64,000 bases of DNA from NCBI RefSeq assembly GCF_905475465.1, contig NC_062248.1, forward strand, positions 7,812,001 to 7,876,000, given 5' to 3'. A model generated the notes under the pieces. The model was not told the DNA's origin and ran no database searches. It saw nothing but the letters and a program-made list of their open reading frames with translations. A program made the translations under genes and the position numbers. Of this stretch, positions 10,801 through 21,535 are shown one piece after another (the first letter of the stretch is position 1; every line of letters starts with the position of its first letter). Origin of the DNA: Pieris napi. Lineage: Eukaryota > Arthropoda > Insecta > Lepidoptera > Pieridae.

Positions 10801-13800
10801 GCCGTTATCTATATCTAACGTACTTGCACGATTTAATATTTAAAAGGAGTTACTTCGTGGAAAGCAAAACCTTTCTTTTCTTGCACTTATGAAGACACGA
10901 CACTAGTTAATTATTTACAAGAGTTCCTGTCGGTTTATGATAAATATGCGATATAACTTATAGTTGTTAGTCTTATTATTATTAACAATGCAATAATAAC
11001 AAAACAGATGTAACTATAAATTGTTGCTTAAAACTTGAATGATTATAGATAAATGGGTTACTAAATAATAGCCATACCTAATTCTTTACTTTACAGACAT
11101 TTAACGAAGGAAAGGCAACAATTTTTAGTTGCAGACGTCTTATTTTTATTAACAATACAATAATAACAAAACAGTTGCAACTATAAATTGTTGCTTAAAA
11201 CTTGAATGATTATAGATAAATGGGTTACTAAATAATAGCCATACCTAATTCTTTACTTAATAGTCATTAACTAAAGAAAACTACCAATTACTTTTGTAAA
11301 GCAAAGCATTAATGAGTTGATCCTAAAGTTATATAACGTAAACTGTTTCTCCAAGGCTAGAAACTTTTCAATGTAACTAGTGTAATTACATATGACAGAA
11401 AATGACAAGAGTACCGCGACTTTTTAAAATATCGAATTTAATCTCTAGTATATGAAGGTGCTTTATTTCCTCAGTACGCTAAAAGCATCGATCAGGTTAT
11501 ACTTTGATATACATAATGAAAAACCGTTCCTTACTTACCGTTGTTTTCAAAATACTTTCTCTTTATCTACCTACCTAAGTTAGCAATTACAGGTTGAGTG
11601 CAACTTTTGGTATTACAAAAGAAGTAGTCAATGTAGTCCTATATTGATTTTGTTGAATTCAGTGTTTACTTTCTAAATAGAAAACGTGTTGAATCGTGTC
11701 ATTAAATAAACGTCAACATGAAAATATTTGATGCACATATTATCTTAGTATCACATCAAGGTTGTTTAATATAAACTAAATGTTACTGAAATTAACTTTT
11801 AGTTAATTCAGATTAGAATAAAGCTACATCGTAGAAACCAGCACACAAGCTGCTTTGTTTATAGGGAACACACGAGAACGCAATAATTTAATCTAGTGAA
11901 TTTTTTCAACAATTTTGTGTATACCTATACAAATATAACGAGTTTCGACACTTAGTGACTTTTAGCAGTCATCTATTATTACTTCGTCCCACTAACTTAA
12001 ATACACGGGTTGGCAATTGTATTTCTTACGACCATTTCAGGATTTTAGGCCTATTATGTTAATCCGGCAAACTGGCTTGTGGCTTTTGCATGATCGTGAT
12101 AAAAGTAAAATATAGGGAGGTCACTGGACTCACAGCAAGTTTTCCGATTAATCTTTAGACCGTTACTTTATTATTATAGGATCAGTTTATAGAAAATGAC
12201 AACTGTCGTTTTTAATTTGCCATGCATTTGTTTTAAAATTTGAATGATACCTTTATCATTTAGTATTGCCTTTGTATACTTAAAATATTTTTTGTTTTAT
12301 TTTGCAGAAATGTTCGTCATAGATCAGACGCAGTGTGCGGCGTTGTCCCATTGGCTCATCGTCGAGTCTCGGGTCTTCCACAGACGCGTTCCTTCTTTGA
12401 ACAGATCAGGTCTATTATGGTCAACGAAAGAGAGTAATTCAATTTACCATTTATTTGAAATACCAAATTCTTTACAAGAAAAGAAATAAACGAATAACCC
12501 GCCGTGCTATACATTTTAGACTTACCATCACGAAAATAAGACTTAAATAAATTATGTGTAATTGCATATAACACCAGTTTCTTTTGATGCCCACATCCTG
12601 GAAAAATAAAAAAAGTTAGTAATAAAGTTAAATAGAGATACAAGAAATTATACTTACGTTTTGGTTTAGGCGGAATTAGTTTAATAGCTCCAGGCTTATC
12701 CTCTATCTTTGAAATATCCAATGTTTTAGCTTTCTTTTCAGGTGGTGTTTCATTATGAACAGGAGATGGTCTTTTTGGTATTGAAACTGTAGGTGGTAAA
12801 GCTGGAGGAGGCTTTTTATTGCTTAAAATTGTGGCCCTTGATGGTGGAGGTTTAATTTCCTCTTCTAAGCCATGGGTCCTGAACTTTGAATTAAACATTT
12901 TGACAGTTTTAGGCTTAGGCTCATCAGGTTTCCTAACCTCTATAGATATTGAAGGCTTATCTTTTTTAACTTCACTTAACTTTGGAATCTTTCCTAACTT
13001 ATGAATGGATGGAACAGTTTTCTCAGATTTCAAATTCTCCTCCTTTATTTTATCCTTCTCTTCCTTGACTTTATCACTTGACTGTTTACTAGATTTGTCA
13101 TCTTTTGACCTACTGCTGGAAGAACTCGATTTTTTTGAGCTGCTGCTACTACTATGTTTAGACTTAGAACTATCAGATGAATGTCTACTTTTGTCTCTAT
13201 CTCTTTCTTTGTCCCTAGATTTTTCTTTACTGTCACTATGTCTACTAGATTTATGTTTGTGCTTATCATGTGACAATGACGAAGATGATTTACTTGAATG
13301 TTTTGACCTGGAAGAACTACTGCTACTACTACTTCTTCTATCTGATTTATCTTTGTCTTTGCTTTTTGTCTTCTCTTTGGATTTTTCTTTAACAGGTGAA
13401 TCTTCCTTTTGGCTATTGTCAGGATGTACTTGTGAAATTATCTGTCTACCGTTCTTTAAACTTAATTTAAGTATAGGAATTGCTTCTTTTTCTCTCTCTG
13501 GTATTTCATCTTTTACTTGTAAATGATTTTCCGAATTGTCAGGAGGTTCAGAAGGAATTTCTTCCTTAGGAGGTTTTATGTTCTCTACATTTTTATCTAT
13601 AACAGTATCATCATCTTGTATTATATCAGACTTTACCTCAGTCTCCAAAATTTCTGTTTTACTAACTTCCTGCTGAGCATTAGAAATAATTTCAGGTATA
13701 TCTGTTATTGAGATTGGTGTAATTTGCTCTCCTTTTACAATTTTTAACCACTGCTCCACTAACTTTGAAGCTAACACTCTAATATCTGTAACAGAAATTT

Positions 13801-16139
13801 ACTTTTACAATAATTGTTTGTGTATTTAATAATTTTTATTAAATTTAACTTACCAAAATTATTTCCATCTTTAGATAGTTCTTTTATGAGTTTAGGATTG
13901 TTATTTGTTTTCAGACGTTCTATGTCTACAGGACAAAGTAAGAGTAATTCTAACAGTTCACGTACTAATGGCCAATTTTTTGCGACAATGCTCTCTGTCA
14001 GCCACATGTGTACTAATCTCCATCCACCACAACCCATGAACAAAGTCAACAGCTCTATGTCAGTACATTTGAGAATCTGTATATATATACATTTTGATAC
14101 TAGCTTTTTTGAATACTTTCTCATTAATCTGAAAATAAAAGTAAAATTTAGTTGATGAAGGAGAAACCAGAGTTTCATCACTGGAACACACACGGAAGGA
14201 TGCCCATGAGACTATAACTAGTATTAAACTTGTCTAAATCAAAAATTGGTAAGCAATATAATTTTCAAAATGAAATTAATAATCACTTTTACATTATAAG
14301 AAAAATTTGATGATTTTGTGATAAGCACAAAATAATTAGTGGCACAGTACACAGCAACAAGATATTTTAACAACCACCAATATAGTGGTAATCAATTTAA
14401 ACAATCAAAATGATGTAAGTATACATTGTGTTGGCTACTTATTATTCAGGTTTTCTACAAACTACTACTGCTTCTTATTATATTAATTGAGATAAAAAGG
14501 AATACTAACTCAACAAGTGTATAAATAACATCCCTGGATTTGATACCACCGCTTGGTGAAAGTAGAAGGCTTAAACAGTTCAGCAACCTCAATGGCTCCA
14601 TACGAGGCTGTAACAAATAAATATTTTTTACAAAATAGAAATAAAAATTAAGAACTGGAGGCTAACCCAGGACTAACATTGCTCTCATATTCTGTACAAA
14701 AAAATGTGCAATCTAGATTCTGGTGGTGTCACTTTCAAGACCTTAAGGAACTAAATATACAATACTATCCTGAGCATAAGTATTTACTATTTTTTTCTAA
14801 TAGGTCATGAACATAAGTTTGACAGTGACAGATTCAGAAAAATCAAAAGCTGGGTGTTTATACAACATCAGTACTACTTACACCTTGATTAAAAAAAACT
14901 AAATCATGCTTATTGCACAATTTTAAACAAAGTACTCACCTGTCTCTTTTCTCATGAAGTCAGCATGAACCCAATTAGACAGAAAGAGATAAATGAGTAC
15001 TTTAGTTAAGACTGTTTTGTCATTATGAATTAGGTGATTATATTTGTGTTATGAATTTATGATGACACAATGAAAACAGCTTAGTTTAATAAATCCCTAT
15101 AAAACTAAGAGCTAAGTGGCACATAAATGATTAAAAAAAAAATAAACATTGTTTTATATTTTAGAATTAGAAATTACTGACATCTTAGGCCTTAAAAGCA
15201 TTACAATTATATAAAGTATCCATTTAATGTGTTGAATAATACATAAACCACAATTTATTATAATGTATGTCCAGAAAAGTATCATGTCAATCATTTCGTA
15301 AAATATAGCTTAGTTGTAAATCAAAACTGCTTATAGAAAGGAACCTTAAGATTCTACACAATGTTAAAGTGACTTAACTATGAACTGAATTTTGTTCTTG
15401 TAATGATATGGCCAAAACTGGAATCATGTGGTAGTTTACAATTTTCCCTATGCGGTTGTATAGATAGCCAGCCTTAGAAAACACCCATGGCTCATGGTCA
15501 GATTTATTATTGTGTATAATAAGAGACGCTTATGGGTCTTGCATGTATCATTGATAGACTTAAATAAGCAGATACACAAATGACCAGTAACTATTTCAAC
15601 AAATTCAAGATTTTTCCCTCTCAATGTCATAATTTACACCCTAAGTTACACCATACAGTATACACCCTGGTGTATGGATAAAAATGGTCAATTTTATAGT
15701 ATGCAAGAGATTAGTTTTATATAATTCTGGAAAGATCGGTTTATATATATCTCGGTTTTTACCGGTCAATATTAGGTTGACGCGACTGGCAACCCTGAAA
15801 ACGTGTTCACGATTAAATTACATGTGTTAGATTCAAGAACAACTTCTTGTCATTCGACTCAATTCTTTAAGGAATTTAATTTATTCCTAAATATATATTA
15901 CATGGTACAAGAAATTGTAAATACAATTTAAAATAAGTTCAATTGATACATGTCATATCCATTAGATATTTTGAATACCTATAAATACAATTCCTTGTGT
16001 TTGCAATATTACGAAATACCTACTAAGAGCCATTTTTACGACTTACGTAATCTAAGTATTAAGGTTTTCATTGTTTGGTTAACATTAAGAATTCGACAAA
16101 TAATTCTTGATAAATCAATAATACCAACTAACTTACCAT
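7836..16139 (-). CDS. PNUTS: PNUTS / PPP1R10, nuclear PP1-targeting subunit
   Basis: Scaffold subunit that brings protein phosphatase 1 to chromatin and RNA polymerase II (known family role). Coding exons on the minus strand: 16139-16137 (just the ATG), 14607-14510, 14128-13854, 13785-12658 and 9283-7836; every junction has GT/AG and phases close to 983 residues. Visible domains: TFIIS-N-like helical domain in about residues 5-140 (including 'CGGWRLVHMWL'); a long Ser/Lys/Asp-rich disordered stretch near 215-310; the PP1-docking RVxF-type site 'KSIKW' at about 623-627 followed by 'FFELDETERVNV'; a Pro/Met/Gly-rich region; an RGG-rich segment; and a terminal CCCH zinc finger, C-x8-C-x5-C-x3-H, at about 957-976. 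A later in-frame ATG at 14601 is an alternative start. The last intron, 3.4 kb, holds a possible cassette exon. Identity is firm; the 5' exon is the least certain part. Confidence 0.93.
9510..9541. repeat. Perfect 14-bp hairpin in PNUTS intron
   Basis: Arms 'ACTTGGATTAAACT' and its exact reverse complement are separated by CGGC. It lies about 230 bp from the acceptor of the last PNUTS exon. The stem is too short for a microRNA precursor; it may be a remnant of a MITE end or chance. Confidence 0.5.
10962..11260. repeat. Two-unit tandem repeat (period about 167 bp)
   Basis: A block around 'CAATAATAACAAAACAG' through 'AGCCATACCTAATTCTTTAC' occurs at about 10978-11092 and again at 11147-11259, with only a few differences. 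It sits in the long PNUTS intron and looks like a recent local duplication. Confidence 0.75.
12526..12597 (-). CDS. Candidate PNUTS cassette exon (72 bp)
   Basis: On the minus strand a polypyrimidine-rich 'TTTATTTTTCCAG' precedes 12597 and 'GTAAGTC' follows 12526. The 72-bp segment between has no stop in the PNUTS frame and begins and ends in the same phase as the flanking exons (phase 1 on both sides), so inclusion would add 24 residues just before 'MVLQESD' and give about 1007 residues. The intron separating it from the upstream exon would be only 60 bp (12598-12657). Skipping it gives the sequence that looks more like PNUTS elsewhere. Real splicing cannot be judged from DNA alone. Confidence 0.4.
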
Positions 16140-16240
16140 CTTTTAAAGACTGCGTAATGGTTTTCAGACGTGGCCGAGATGTTGCACTAAAAAGTGCCAC
16201 GCCTTGCTTGCGATACAAAATGGCGGATCATTGTTCCAAA
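16137..16240 (-). promoter_or_regulatory. Likely first exon and start region of PNUTS
   Basis: Minus-strand sequence from about 16230 to 16137 ends in 'AAAAGATG' directly followed by the strong donor GTAAGTTAG. Splicing to 14607 places the ATG in frame with the next exon and with its own ATG. This exon would be nearly all 5' UTR. The transcription start is not visible directly; no clear TATA box or initiator was identified. Confidence 0.5.
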
Positions 16241-17094
16241 TAACTTTTATCACAAAGGAAACCACTAATTCATAGTTCAATGAGTTCGTTATTAATGCAT
16301 TAACCACATTAACAATTATTCAATATTTTTCGATTTCACTAAATAAATCTTATTACTCAACTATTCAATCTGCCTTAAAGCTACGTCCATATATTGCGTT
16401 GATGCAATGGAGTGTATTTCATATTATGTTTAAGGATATAATTTTTAAAACACAGCCTATTCCTAATATTAAAAATAATATGAGTTATTGAAAGCTTTTT
16501 ATCTTCCAACCGGCAGAAAGCGAACGTCTTCCCACCAAGGCGTTCCGCAGAAGTATGATGAAAAATGAAAAGAAAAATAATATGATCGGTGGCGTTTGGC
16601 GACTTGGCAGCTCAATGTCCACGACTCGTGACGTAAGTTTAAACGTCTATAGTCTATGTTCTATTAGCGGCATGTATTTTTTTCTGTCTTTGGAATAAAT
16701 AAATGTAATTACAAACAATTTTCTTTCCTAAAAACAACAACTAACCTTAAATTATAATAACTAAAATACATTATTATTCAAGGTATTATTATTGAAGTTC
16801 TTTAGGCGCATGAGGGTAAAAATTTTACGGCGAGACGGCTGTTTATGACCTCAGGTGTCTTTCTAGAAATTTCGGCACCTCAAAAATGGTTAATTTTGTA
16901 AGCTGATTATAAAAACAATTACACTTAAGTATGTTGTTAATGTCTAATTATGAAAATATTTCTTCGTAATAGAGAATGACTGTTGCGTTAAACATGTTTG
17001 GCTTTTGTGTTAAACCAAACAAATTTAACTACTTTTTACGTTATAGAGAGTTATACTTTATATTGAATGACATTATAAAGTGATATATAATATA
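16241..17094. other. Intergenic DNA with one orphan exon-like frame
   Basis: No conserved gene. On the plus strand an ATG at 16555 opens a 26-codon frame that ends exactly at a good donor (GTAAGT at 16633). It could be a first exon of an unknown transcript or chance. The rest is AT-rich. Confidence 0.35.
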
Positions 17095-17165
17095 TAAGAA
17101 TCGGTCGAGCCGTTTCGGAAGAGTATGGGAACGATCATCATTGTGACACGAGAATTTTATATTTA
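17095..17165 (-). mobile_element. Helitron-like fragment
   Basis: Minus-strand words 'TTCTCGTGTCACAATG' and 'CGAAACGGCTCGACCGATTC' match, in order, the left portion of the Helitron-like element at 31975-32328. Only about 70 bp remain. Confidence 0.55.
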
Positions 17166-17585
17166 AGATGAAATTTGCAATTGAATAGAGAAACCAGCTA
17201 TTAGCCGAATTTCTCTACCACATGCGCTCGGGGGCACAACAAATTTGTATTTTATTTATTTTTTCTTAAAGAGTAATAATATCAGCATCTTGGTTACTGT
17301 CATTGCCAGTCTTTTAGCATAGGTAGACCATATTTTCCCATTTTCTATATAGCTTTTAGGCAACAATCACTGCGATGAGGTCATATACTTATACAGCCTA
17401 ACGAAGTTATTCCGGTTAGAATGGTCGAGGGTTCTCCAACATTCCTAGCTAACAACTGTCGACACGAGCTGTCATTTTGAAACAAATTTAATTTTCGACT
17501 TTCTACATACACTACTGTTGTCTGTTAAGTCCTCTTGTCTAAGGCCCAGGCCATAAAATTAAAAAAAAAAAATAAAGTCATATAA

Positions 17586-17978
17586 GTTTACTAGCCGTTT
17601 CGCGCCCGCTTTGCTGGACGAATTAAAATAAATTTTATGTTTCATTATTTCATTTTTTTTCATATTTTTATTATTCTTCTTTTTAACTTCCCGCTAAGAA
17701 AATTGAAATATTTCGAAAATCGAGTTTTTAACAGATGTTGACGTTAAGAGGTTCTAGGAAGCCTCCCCGAATGTTTCCGCGGTGAAGTCCGTATGGATAA
17801 ATTTTCATAAAAGTAAAACAGCAATAAAAAAATGAAGGAACGTTGGAATTTAATAAATAAATAGCCATAAACCATCTAGGAAAAATTTCGCATCGAATGG
17901 TGGTAGTTTCATGTCGATCAGTGGTTTAGGCGTGATTGAGCCTCAAACGAAGACCATTTTCATTATATATTTATATAA
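17586..17978 (+). repeat. Dispersed retroelement-like repeat fragment
   Basis: Starts 'ACTAGCCGTTTCGCGCCCGC' and ends near 'GGCGTGATTGAGCCTCAAAC', wording I recall from abundant lepidopteran interspersed repeats. No coding capacity and no defined boundaries; the class is not certain. Confidence 0.4.
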
Positions 17979-17984
17979 GTTTAA

Positions 17985-18146
17985 GGGCCGATTTACATTA
18001 TCTTAGTGTTTAGGAGAGTGCTTTAGTACAACTTGAAAGGCAAGTTCTTTAGCGTAGCGTTTACTAAAGCAAGTAACGTTTACATGTTTCAACTAAAGTA
18101 CTATCCTAAAGCACTCTCCTAAACACTAAGATAATGTAAATCGGCC
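17985..18146. mobile_element. 162-bp MITE with TTAA target duplication
   Basis: The ends are inverted copies of 'GGCCGATTTACATTATCTTA' extending some 40 bp (including 'AGGAGAGTGCTTTAG'), and TTAA stands on both sides (17981-17984 and 18147-18150). TTAA duplication points to piggyBac-type mobilisation. The interior has no reading frame. The hAT target duplication begins at the very next base. Confidence 0.85.
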
Positions 18147-18158
18147 TTAAGTATAACT

Positions 18159-18777
18159 CAGCGTTGCCAACTCTACCAACTTTTAGGTAGATCTACCAAC
18201 TTTTTAGGTAAATCTAGCAAGTTGTAGGTAGATCTACCAACTTTTAGGATTTTTCTCAAATCTACTTTACGTTATAAATAAAGTATTTTAGTACTATTGG
18301 TCTATCTCAACATTAAAAAATAAAATGATTAGTAATGAAAGTGAAAATGAAGAAAATTCTCCTCCACGAAAATTGAGGAAAATTCATTATGATCAAAAAT
18401 ATTCAAAATACTGGGAAAAAGAACCAGAATATGCAGGTTGGATTAAGCATTTCAGTTTCTGGCCCCCATTGTCCCCACAAGTAAATTATGTTAGATTGAT
18501 CTCTTCAATCCATAACATGCTTTGATTTTTTTATGAATATTGTTCATTTTTTAGTTAATATTAATTTTTTTACTATAATACTATTGTAATGTGATTTATT
18601 ACATATTTACGAAAAAAAATGAATTAAAGGTCATCTTATAGTTAGATTTTATATAAAACTCGAAATTATAGTTGGTAGATCTACCTACTTTTCGAATTGA
18701 ATATGGTTGGAAACTACCAACTTTTGAAATTGTATCTACCAGCTACCTACTCGATAAAATTCGAGTTGGTAACACTG
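18159..18777. mobile_element. 619-bp hAT element with 8-bp TSD
   Basis: The left end is CAGCGTTGCCAACTC and the right end, inverted, is CAGTGTTACCAACTC. An exact 8-bp duplication GTATAACT flanks it at 18151-18158 and 18778-18785. The subterminal regions repeat 'CTACCAACTTTTAGGTAG'-like words several times, as transposase-binding regions of hAT elements do. It is too short to encode transposase and is non-autonomous; the one internal frame is described separately. Confidence 0.9.
18325..18525 (+). CDS. Short ORF inside the hAT element
   Basis: A 66-residue frame from ATG to TGA. Its middle, 'KYSKYWEKEPEYAGWIK', resembles the segment that precedes the TTF-type or BED-like zinc finger in some insect hAT-derived proteins; no zinc-binding Cys/His set follows here. 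The most economical reading is that the 5' end of a transposase gene was kept when the element was internally deleted. Whether a peptide is made is unknown. Confidence 0.45.
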   Translation: MISNESENEENSPPRKLRKIHYDQKYSKYWEKEPEYAGWIKHFSFWPPLSPQVNYVRLISSIHNML

Positions 18778-18897
18778 GTATAACTACTATAAGTTATAAC
18801 TCATAATAGTGCGTTCGGACAGCTGATGGGTATAATATATATTTAAATGTTTTATTAATGTAATTTCAAAGTTAACAATACAGGATTTAAAATAAAA

Positions 18898-21395
18898 ATG
18901 TTATCGTCGAAGGTTTTGAATAAGTTATTATTAATAGAAACCTTTAATACATTAACGTTAAGAACATATGTAGATTTTAAACATCCAATTCGAAGAACTA
19001 TAGATTCTATAACTAATGATATTAACAGTAAATTTTTAAAAAAGGAGGTAAAACCATTAAATCCAGAACATGCAGATGTAGTCATAATTGGGGGTGGCTA
19101 TTTAGGAAGTTCAGGGGCTTACTGGCTGAAGTCGAGAGCTGGTGAAGGTTTGAATGTTGTGGTTTTGGAAAAAAACTTTAAAGTGAGTACCGTATTGCCT
19201 TCGTCCTTGCGTATTAAATATTTATCTAAGTATTTTTTCAATTATTATAAAAATTGATGCTTAAGATGTCTCCCAAAATGTGTCAATTTATTTGACTCAT
19301 TTCTTCTTGAAAGTCTACATAGCAAGCCCAGAAAAAAATACAATTTAAATATACTATGACTAGTATAAAACCAGTTCATTTTGGTGAAATAGCAGTTTTG
19401 TGAATTATAAACTTTTTGCTTATAGTAAGTACCTTATACCAGATTTTAGAGGACTATCTTTCAACAGCAAAACACTTTGAAGAGTTGGCCTACTACGGTA
19501 CTAAGCCAACATTACTCTTTACCAGAAAATATTCTACTTTCTCAGTTTAGTGCAGATTTCTTAAGAAACATAAAGCAAAAGACAAACAAAGATGTAAATA
19601 TAAATTTTTATCCCCATGGATATCTAGTTTTAGCAAGTGATAAATATGCTGATAATTTGGAAAAAAATGTGACTACCCTTAAGGAATTTGGCATAAGGAA
19701 TGAGCTACTATCAGTTGATCAATTAAGTAAAAAATACCCTTGGATCAACACTTCTGATGTTAAATTAGGTAAATATTAAGTTATGGATATGTTAACGTAA
19801 AATTGTAAAAACCGTTAGATTGTAATCTATCGGTTATCGGTATTCGGTAGATTGTACTACACTAACTTAGTTATCATTCAAACTTCTTTGGTCAATTACA
19901 GATTAATTTTACTTCCAACAATTTCATATAACTACCGAATAATAATACGTTAAATTGCAAGCAGTATGTTGAGTTGACAATCTTTCGACAGTTTACAATC
20001 TCGCGAGATAGATTACAATCTAACGGTTTTTACAATTTTACGGTGACAGATATAAATTGTAAAGGGACTTTTAACATGAGTAAACATCATGTACTGGAAA
20101 TGTATTAGTATCAGATATTGATACTTTTTAAAACAATTTAATATGTATGATTTGTTTAAATTTTAGGTTGTATAAGTACCGAAAATGAAGGTGTATTTGA
20201 TTCTTTTGCTTTACATCAGGCTTTAGTTAAAAAATCACAGGAATTGGGAGCAAATTATGTTCATGGGGAAGTAGTTGGATTTGATTTGGAATACCAAAGG
20301 GATGTTTTAATGGAGGGTGTGAAGCCAATGTCATATGAAAAAATTGAAAGAGTTATTTATAAAACGGAAGATGGTGAGAAGCATTCCATTAAGTTTGCAG
20401 TTTGTGTGTTAGCAGCAGGAACAGAGTCATCAAATATAGCAAAATTAGCAAATGTAGGTAGCGGCAGTGGCCTTTTATCATTGGCTTTGCCTGTAGGTAA
20501 AAGGTAAGCAAAATTTTTATCTGCTAAATTATTTGAAGATAAGCTTAGGATGTTTAGATAAAATTGATTGCTTCATGACTCCCTGGTTTTAATATCTGTT
20601 GACTTGTTTATTACAGGGAATCAAATATATATTCCATTGAATGCAGTACTGGACAATCAAATATTGGATTAAATTCACCAATTGTAATGGACACCTCAGG
20701 GCTATGGATTAGAAAAAATGGACTACAGAACAACATTCTATGCAGTCAAATACCACTGAAATCAGATAATGTTATGACTACAGAGGAAAATTTTGAAAGA
20801 CTTTTAAAGCCTTCATTAGATAATCGATTTCCAAATTTAACAAATGCAAAGGTTTGGTTAATAATTATGTTATATGAAATGTTAGAATAAGAAAGAATAC
20901 TTGCAGGTGATGAATATAATATATCCTATCATGTTAAATAGAAAATAACTTGGTTTCCAAGGAGAAAAAATCTAATTATTTGTGTTTTAGATACAGCATT
21001 GGCATGGAGAAGTCTATGATTGCAACAATTTTGATGATTCTGGAATTTTAGGTGCACATCCCTATCATACAAATCTAATTTTTGCAACAGGGTTTGGACA
21101 GTTGGGTGAGTAAAAAATAGAGATATCATTTATATCTTTTCTACTTGGGCAAGAAAAGTTCAAGTACCACCGATTTCTGTCTTTCAAAATGAAACAATAA
21201 TTTTTTTGAGAGTTGCAGATGTTTTTAAGGCAGATTTTTGTTCTTTCATTTTTAGGTGTTCATCATGCACCTGGTATAGGAAAAGCGATATCTGATTTAG
21301 TCATTGACTGTCAGTACACAGATACAGATTTAACAAGATTTGGATTTGATAGACTATTAATAAATGAACCTCTAATAGATTTTAATGTTTATTAA
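18898..21395 (+). CDS. FOXRED1: FOXRED1, mitochondrial FAD-dependent oxidoreductase
   Basis: DAO-family flavoprotein required in mitochondria for complex I assembly (known for human FOXRED1). Six exons: 18898-19182, 19468-19768, 20167-20503, 20617-20851, 20991-21105, 21256-21395; GT/AG at all junctions and phases close to 470 residues. Residues 1-55 are basic and Ser/Thr/Leu-rich, fitting a mitochondrial presequence. The FAD Rossmann motif 'DVVIIGGGYLG' has its GxGxxG at 65-70. Later family blocks are 'YSLPEN', 'FYPHGYLVLAS', 'MDTSGLWIRK' and the C-terminal 'HHAPGIGKA'. Oddity: between 'TTVLS' and 'QHYSLPEN' (about residues 104-116) the conserved five-residue block resembling SVGG(I/L)R is absent, an in-frame 15-nt loss. 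Intron 2 carries a MITE. Identity is firm; exon 2's acceptor is the least certain junction. Confidence 0.92.
19796..20042. mobile_element. MITE in FOXRED1 intron 2
   Basis: Ends are inverted repeats of about 33 bp; each begins CGTAAAATTGTAAAAACCGT and continues through 'TAGATTGTAATCTA'. The 247-bp unit has no frame. The flanks show no clear target duplication, so the superfamily is open. Confidence 0.75.
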
Positions 21396-21506
21396 ATTAA
21401 TATATAATCAAATTTTGTTTTCATTATAGTAAACCTTAAAAATAACTATAACAAAACTGTAATAACTTAAAGGTTAAACAATCTAATTGGAACATTGGAA
21501 TTTAAA

Positions 21507-21531
21507 AATAAAATGTATTATTTAAAATAAA
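21507..21531 (+). terminator. Poly(A) signals of FOXRED1
   Basis: AATAAA occurs at 21507-21512 and 21526-21531, just over 100 bp after the FOXRED1 stop and only 5-29 bp before the TMCO1 stop codon on the other strand. Cleavage downstream of either would make the two messages overlap tail to tail. Confidence 0.6.
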
Positions 21532-21535
21532 TTAT

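Noticed and set aside
12244..12489. 81-codon plus-strand frame in the PNUTS intron
   Set aside because: No family features; a minus-strand 'KKERVCGRPETRR' there faintly recalls a retroelement tail but is too short to support.
13005..13526. 173-codon plus-strand frame rich in Leu and Ser
   Set aside because: It is the exact antisense of the Ser/Lys-rich low-complexity part of PNUTS; repetitive serine codons read backward give a long open frame by composition.
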